Source: Flaveria trinervia
Taxonomy: Eukaryota; Streptophyta; Magnoliopsida; Asterales; Asteraceae
Assembly (NCBI GenBank): GCA_025506515.1
Contig: CM046447.1
Span: 88,397,498 to 88,461,497, forward strand
Length of the DNA stretch: 64,000 nucleotides
Reading direction: 5' to 3'
Part shown: piece after piece, positions 58,561 to 64,000 of the stretch
Layout of the letters: each line of letters starts with the position of its first letter
Position numbering within the stretch: the first letter of the stretch is position 1
Program-made: the position numbers and the translations under genes
The notes under the pieces: generated by a model
Databases searched by the model: none
Told to the model about the DNA's origin: nothing
Seen by the model: only the letters and a program-made list of their open reading frames with translations

Positions 58561-59259
58561 CCATGTACCTTCTGAAGAAGACACAAGAAGGCAAATTCAG
58601 CGAGAAGGCAGATGAAGGAATTTTTCTAGGATACAACATACCGAACAAGCGGTTTACAATAATTCAACGGGTCTTGTCGAAGTGTGGTGTAATGTCGACG
58701 TCAGAGATATACCACACCACCTACAGGCAAAGGACCTGCATACTTCTTCGATTATTGATGATCTTCAAGTCCTTCAACATCCCTCTCTCTCCCTCGGATG
58801 ATGAGTTAGCTACTAGGATGATGTATGATATTCTAAATACACCATCTAGCACACAGGAGAATCATCTACTCAGTCAGAAGGGGTAGTCGATGACAGTGAC
58901 TCCTCCTCTGAAGATGAAACTGAAGCAGATGACCAGAACAGTCAGGAGGAACAGGTTCCAGTTCCTGAAAGTCCACAAGCATCCATAAGTGATGCACCAT
59001 CGACTTCGGACCTAAACTCCCCCTTCCTCAGATGCAGAACAAAATGTTCACAATCTTGGTTCGGAGGTGACTGTGCCGACTACTCCAAGATCACGACTAA
59101 ACGTCTATCATCCCCCTTGACAATGTTATTGGAGATGTCCGATCAGGAGTACAAACCCAAAATCAGCTTACTCAGCTGATTACGCCTCAGTTATGGAGAA
59201 GGGTTACATTCATGATGGTGCTTATCGATGTTTTGTTTCGCAGGTTGAGCCAAAATATG

Positions 59260-60760
59260 TTAGTGAAGCACTAATGAATGAGACGTGGGTGAGTGCCATG
59301 TAAGAACTTTTCTGCAGTTTAAGAAGTTAGGTGTATGGACTCTGGTTGATAGACCTAAAGTGGCTAAAGTCATTGGCACCAAATGGGTACTAAAATGCAA
59401 GAAGTAGACCAAGGAGTCATTATCAGGAACAAAGCTCGACTGGGGGGTCAGGTTTTCGCCAAGTTCGAGGGGATTGACTATAATGAGGTGTTTGCACCCG
59501 TGGCAAGGATGGAAGCTATTCGTATCTTCCTTGCCTATGCATCGTACATGAAGATTAAAGTCTACCAATTAGATGTGAAGAGTGCATTCCTTCATGGGGA
59601 AATCAGGGAAACAGTCTATGTAAGTCAACGCCAGGATTTGAAGACCTTATCATCGGGATAGAGTTTACAAGCTCGACAAAGCTTTATATGGGCTTCATCA
59701 AGCTCCTCGAGCATGGTATGAGAAACTCTCGACTCATCTTGTGAAACACGGCTTTCGCAGGGGAGTCATTGACTGTACACTTTTAATAAAGAAAAGGATG
59801 GCGACCTACTGCTTGTACAGATATATTTGATGACATATCTTCGGGTCAAAGAACGAAGAGTTATGCAAGAGTTTGAAGCTGATGAAGAAAGAGTTTGAGA
59901 TGAGTGCTATGGGGGAGATGAAGTTCTTTCTTCGGGTTACAGGTGGATCAAACACCTAATGGGATCTTTCTACATCAGACCAAGTATGTAGGAGACATTC
60001 TCAGTCGCTTTGACATGGAGAATGCTTCTGCTGCTGGGACTCCACTTGCTACGAATCATGATATAGCACCTGATGAGAATGGAGATCTTGTAGATGCCAC
60101 TATGTACCGAGGAATGATTGGATCCCTCATGTATCTCACTGCCTCAAGACCTGATAGCATGTATGCTACATGTTTATGTTCCAGATATCAGGCTAACCTA
60201 AGGTCAATCATCTGATCGGGGTCAAAAGGATTTTTCGCTATCTAAAGGTACACCCACACTGGGTTGTGGTATCCTCATGATGATGATTTTGAGCTCACGG
60301 CGTATAGTGACTCGGACTATGGAGGCTGCAAAATGAACTACAAGTCTACATCAGCGGGGTTGTCAATTCTTTGGGAGAAGATTAGTTACATGGCAGTAAG
60401 AAGCAGACATCGGTTGCATTGTCAACCTGTGAAGCCGAATATGTTGCTGCTGCAAGCTTGTTGTTGTTCACAAATCATTTGGATTCAACAGCAAATGCGG
60501 GATTACGGTTTAAAATTCTCATCTACTCCTATTTTTGTTGATAACTCTGCTGCAATTGCAGTACCAAAAATCCGGTTCAACATCCTAAGACCAAACACAT
60601 CGGTATAAATACCACTTCATAAGAGACTGTTTTGAAAAGAACTTAATTGATGTGGTTAAAGTTAATACTGATTTTCAACGTGCTGACCTCTATACTAAAG
60701 CCTTTGATAAACCACGTTTTCAATATTTGCTAGAGTCAACGGCGTTAAAAAGAAAGTGAG
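59260..60760 (+). pseudogene. copia reverse transcriptase and RNase H, broken
   Basis: RT starts near 59340 (WTLVDRPKVAKVIGTKWVLK) and continues at 59383-59661 (NKARLGGQVFAKFEGIDYNE, YQLDVKSAFLHGEI). The catalytic YVDD-type motif lies near 59822 but is interrupted by a frame shift (Phe-Asp-Asp in one frame). 59943-60215 holds GIFLHQTKYVGDILSRFDME and GSLMYLTASRPDSMYA. RNase H is at 60264-60608 (ELTAYSDSDYGGC, PIFVDNSAAIA), ending with a stop near 60760. At least five frame changes occur, so no working enzyme is encoded as written. Confidence 0.85.
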
Positions 60761-62300
60761 GTAATTCCTGATGAGATAATGTGTAGTCCGATGTAGTTTC
60801 GTTAAAGTTTATTTTATTTTATGTTATTTGTTATTTTCTTTTTGTCTGTTATATTTAAACTCATGTTATTTTGCTGTTTATTAAAATCCAAAAATAATTA
60901 AATCCGAATGTGATTTTAGTATTTTAGGGGGAGAATTGTCAGCAAGTTAACATTAAAAAAATGAGGGAGAAGGGTAACTAGCTGAAATAAGGTAGATTGT
61001 GTCTGTGATACCGATTCAATACCTTTGGAAAATGAGAGTACACATGAACAAATCAAGAGGGACTTTAAAAATTTAAGTTTTGAAAAGATGAAAAAGTTCA
61101 AAGTATAAGTCTGTGTAGTCTAAGCAATATAAAAAGGGAAGATGATTGAAAACTGGCAACTCCTAAGGTGACACAAAGAAAGTAGACTTAGAGGCTGCTA
61201 GACCACAATGATATGTTGGTAGATTCAACACGATAGACAATTAGACCTGATTGGTGATCTCAAGATCAAACTAAGTTGTTCACTGACTGTGGGCTTCCAT
61301 CTTATCACTGGTTAACACAATCAAATTATTCCAATAGGGGTAATGAGCATTTAATGCCACAAACGTGTGCGGATGACCATAATTAGAGCAAAGCAAGAAA
61401 AAATGAAAGACAACATGCAATAAAGCTAATGACTTATGTTGTTGGTGCATATTGTGTAAAATAAAATAAGCTGCTCTAACAAGGAGATGGTTGTGTGCCT
61501 CTCTGCTGTGCGATGGCACTGACCTGAGGATAAGCATAACCTAGATATTCTAGAATTCATTGTTGTTTGCCACCTCTCTGCTGTGCGATGGCACTGACCT
61601 GAGGACAGGCTTCTCTTTGAAAGCTCTAAGAATAGTCTCTTCTTGTAATAATACCCGGAGACTGCTCAAAAACCTCTGAGGAATGTTGATTATCATATAA
61701 GTGTGGGATCCACAAATGTTAGCTGAAATAATTAAACCTAAATCAGTCACCAGTCTGCGTCAAAAGTCTGTATGGATTTAGTGGACAAACATACTGACAA
61801 TCTTAGTGGCTACATTCTCAAGAGTTCAAATCAATGTGAAAATCAAGAGTTTCAGTATGATTTCCTTAATTTGCTAACGACTCTGGATGAACACCGAGAA
61901 TTTAAGCATCAAAAAGTTTTAATAACAAGTCCCAAATGATTTGACGTTCATGTATGATTCCAAAATTGAATTGGTCCAGATATGATCAATCTAAGCTGAA
62001 GCTGTCTAGTCCCAACCAAATCCCTTAGATTTCCATCTTAGGGTTTTATCTCTCACAAAAAGTCCAAAATAAACTTTATTTGTGTAGTTAGTTTAAGTTT
62101 CTATGTTAATCTTTTAATTTGTGTGTATGTCGGACTACATCAGGAAAATCGGAAGGGAATTAACTTACCTAAAAGGGTCATGTCTGAGATGGCCACATGT
62201 TTTTCAAATTTTAAAAGTCACATCTGAAGTGACTGAATTGGTTAGGAGCTTATAATGTCTATTCAAAAGTTTAAATGTTCAAAATGGCAGAAAATCTACC
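60761..62300 (+). other. copia spacer between RNase H and the extra ORF region
   Basis: About 1.5 kb without a supported ORF on the plus strand. It contains a PPT-like AGGGGGAGAA at 60927 and a repeated 33-base word (61498-61530 and 61573-61605). AGTCCGATGTAG (60785) and GTCGGACTACATC (62128) form an inverted pair 1.3 kb apart, which could bracket a discrete unit. Confidence 0.5.
61498..61605. repeat. 33-base direct repeat, two copies 75 bp apart
   Basis: CCTCTCTGCTGTGCGATGGC plus ACTGACCTGAGGA appears at 61498-61530 and 61573-61605 without change, within otherwise unlike flanks. Confidence 0.92.
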
Positions 62301-62632
62301 AGTGTGAACCATTCGCACGATTGGACCATGAATATGGACCAACCATGCGAATGGATCCCATTCGCACGACTGGACATGGAATTTAGTCATTCAACCGAAT
62401 GGCGTTTAAGAATGATCCTTTCGACCGAATGACAGGGTGCGAATGAGTAAGTCAACCGACTGAGACTTAGTCGGTTAATTGAGATGCGAATAAAGGAGAC
62501 CGAATGAGGCAGTCGACCGACTAAGACTCAGTCAGCCGACTGAAAGCGACCGACTGGACCAATCGCACGACTGAACCTCAGTCGCCCGAATGAACTGAGC
62601 GAATGAGGCCAGTCGGCCGATTGAAATTAGGG
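62299..62632. repeat. quasi-palindrome array 3 (upstream of the internal TATA-like box)
   Basis: Units include CATTCGCACGATTGGACC (62302), CATTCGCACGACTGG (62360), CAGTCAGCCGACTGAA (62529), CAATCGCACGACTGAACC (62561) and CAGTCGGCCGATTGAA (62611). AACCGAATG-type variants are commoner here than in the other arrays. Confidence 0.87.
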
Positions 62633-62636
62633 TCAG

Positions 62637-62644
62637 TATTTAAA
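62637..62644 (+). promoter_or_regulatory. internal TATA-like box before the extra ORF
   Basis: TATTTAAA directly follows quasi-palindrome array 3, in the same relation as the LTR TATA box to array 1. A CT-rich leader-like stretch (CTCACTCATCACTCCC) follows. Promoter function is inferred from layout only. Confidence 0.4.
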
Positions 62645-63018
62645 GGGCCTCAGTCGATCGCATCTCACTCATCACTCCCAATCGCACCCAAATCGCTTTC
62701 TTTCCCGTTACTCTGCCAAAATTTCTAGAGATAGTTGTTCACATTGCTATTCATCTTCTGACTTTCGATTGACAAGAATACAGGTACATTGCAGTTAAAC
62801 ATTATAGAAATCAGAAGATTTTGAGTTGAATTTGGGTTATTCGAATGAAACATTGATCGGATTGAAAAATGCCCTAATAATCTACATAAGCTAAGCTAAA
62901 TGTTAAAATAAGTTTAATAGGTCATTAGTGACGAGATGGCGAGTCCAATGAACTAGATATAGAGGTTTAAAACAAAAATTGGTGAAACCGAAAATGTGAA
63001 TCGAACAGTTGGTCTTCA

Positions 63019-63292
63019 TGCGAATGGACAGCATGATGAACTTCAGTCGCACGACTGAAGGGCTCAAACTGCCCATACGCATGGCTGAACCATGCGTTTG
63101 AAGTTCAGTCGCATGACTGATGTAACCGCATGAAGGTATATGCGTAGGAGCCCAATCGCACACACTCCGAGATACGTATGGGGTCAATCGCACGACTGAA
63201 CCCCATTCGTACCATTCAATCGTACGACTGAACCCCTTTCGCACGGTTCAATCGCACATTTGAACTCAGTCGCACAATTTCAATCGCATGAC
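63019..63292. repeat. quasi-palindrome array 4 (before the extra ORF)
   Basis: Includes the cleanest unit in the window, CTTCAGTCGCACGACTGAAG (63041-63060): nine-base arms around a central CA. Others: GTTCAGTCGCATGACTGA (63103), GTCAATCGCACGACTGAACC (63183) and TTCAATCGTACGACTGAACC (63215). Confidence 0.9.
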
Positions 63293-63370
63293 AGAAAGAT
63301 GTTTTTCAAGCTTAATGAGTTCATGACTTTCTTAGTAAATGGTACTAATGTTTACTATCTTTGTGAACAG

Positions 63371-64000
63371 ATGGCGAGTAGATGGATTATGAGCACAAAG
63401 CATAATATATGTGCCCATCTGGACTTAACATCCAGAAATGCTGCAGAATTCTCTGGCATTATCACGTTTCTATTGAGATCACGGATTGCGCATGCATCTC
63501 TACCCCTTGCACCCCATATCGATCCATTCAACAAGCCTTCTGGGAAGGCGCTACAGTAGATAGATCATCTGAACCTCACTGCATAAGAAGTACCATATTT
63601 GGCGAGGATATTACCGTTTCTGGGGAGGATCTAAGGATTGTACTTCAATTGGGGATGACGGTGACTGCCCAACCCGTTACACCCCCTCACTGTCAGAGGA
63701 TGTTTTCTCAGAGCCAAATACTCTGGGGACATCAATTCAGGGGTACTCAACAAGAGTAACCTCTGTCCCCAGTTTAAATACCTTGCACACGTGCGCTCAA
63801 ATGCATGGCTTCAAGAAAAAGTGGTTTTGATGAGCTGTCGGATCAGATGCAAAACGCATACGTTGCGTTGGTGCTGAACCATCCGTTCAGCTTCTCTAAG
63901 ACGATCTTCACCTATCTGGTGGAGAACATCGAGGGAAAGGAAAGGAAGCCTTCTGTATGTACCCACAGTTTATGCAAATGATAATAGATCAGAAGCTTCA
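63371..64000 (+). pseudogene. extra 3' ORF of the copia element, frameshifted, runs off the window
   Basis: The ATG at 63371 follows an acceptor-like TTTGTGAACAG, so it may head a spliced exon. The first frame reads MASRWIMSTKHNICAHLDLT, then EFSGIITFLLRSRIAHA. Near 63500 the sense moves to another frame (YRSIQQAFWEGATVDRSSEP, TIFGEDITVSGEDLRIVLQL, to a stop at 63757-63759). From 63805 a third frame gives MASRKSGFDELSDQMQNAYV and FSFSKTIFTYLVENIEG, and a last shift ends in MYPQFMQMIIDQK. From memory this order of blocks (QFW...A, ISE-type strand, NxFNFSK, MYPRFxQ) matches an unnamed protein family very common beside copia polyproteins in Asteraceae. Its function is unknown to me; I would not call it an envelope protein. 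Confidence 0.7.

Larger units (their letters stand above)
53393..64000 (+). mobile_element. Ty1/copia element, SIRE/Maximus-like, 3' part outside the window
   Basis: Plus-strand element: 5' LTR (53393-54130), Met-tRNA primer site (54133-54144), leader, gag with two separated zinc knuckles, protease, integrase before RT (the copia order), RNase H ending near 60758, a spacer, and an extra ORF from 63371 past the window edge. No 3' LTR copy of 53393-54130 is seen. The long gag, the large size and the extra 3' ORF suggest the SIRE/Maximus lineage. A PPT-like AGGGGGAGAA at 60927 followed by TG raises the alternative that one element ends there and another starts; but the sequence after it does not match the 5' LTR. 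Confidence 0.82.

Noticed and set aside
60936..62150. 3' LTR of the copia element right after the PPT-like sequence
   Set aside because: It starts TGTCAGC and shows no similarity to 53393-54130 over its first hundred bases.
63260..63370. Upstream start of the extra ORF
   Set aside because: The frame upstream of 63371 runs through the end of palindrome array 4 and opens with a non-family sequence. The ATG after the acceptor-like site fits the family better.

Overview
The window looks like nuclear DNA of a flowering plant. It has GT-AG introns in host genes, Ty3/gypsy and Ty1/copia LTR retrotransposons with an initiator-Met tRNA primer site, an Au-type SINE, Tourist-like MITEs and long (TA)n tracts. 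The daisy family (Asteraceae) is my best guess. That guess rests on remembered similarity of the extra open reading frame in the copia element (63371 to the window end) to proteins common in Asteraceae genomes. It is an inference, not a search result.

Layout. 1-1738 is AT-rich with a degenerate tandem repeat. 1744-12617 is a complete minus-strand Ty3/gypsy element: two ~2.75 kb LTRs, 5-bp target duplication TGACA, PPT, PBS, and a gag-pol broken by many small frameshifts. 12623-19571 is AT-rich intergenic DNA with a 247-bp MITE. 19572-22224 is a cluster of terminal-inverted-repeat (TIR) elements sitting in (TA)n tracts. 22225-29803 is a second minus-strand gypsy element whose 5' LTR is truncated on both sides. 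29807-30700 holds more (TA)n-flanked TIR elements.

31442-46498 is the gene island. It holds an ACBP3-like acyl-CoA-binding protein gene (+; at least two exons, 3' end unclear) with an Au SINE just downstream of exon 2. Next is an MFSD5/MoT2-like molybdate-anion transporter gene (+; nine exons, one apparent 1-bp frameshift). A J-domain protein gene (-; five exons, 505 codons plus stop) and an intronless 89-codon membrane protein gene (+) follow. I see no shared pathway among these genes; they look like ordinary independent plant loci.

46.8-50.4 kb is intergenic with a diverged local duplication, an AACCGG-rich array and a second Tourist-like MITE. 50398-52094 is a nest of one TIR family, one member of which carries a fragment of copia RT/RNase H. 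52098-53392 is part of a gypsy-type LTR, interrupted at 53393 by a plus-strand copia element that runs off the window. That element has a 738-bp 5' LTR, a long gag with two separated zinc knuckles, broken pol and, after a 1.5-kb spacer, an extra ORF.

The most unusual structure is in the copia element. A short quasi-palindrome (CAGTCG-CA-CGACTG and variants) forms four arrays, placed before a TATA-like box and again before an ORF, both at the LTR/gag end and at the extra-ORF end. A quality warning: the two LTRs of the first gypsy element differ mainly by 1-base indels, mostly missing bases in the 9888-12617 copy. Many frameshifts here may therefore be sequence errors rather than real mutations.
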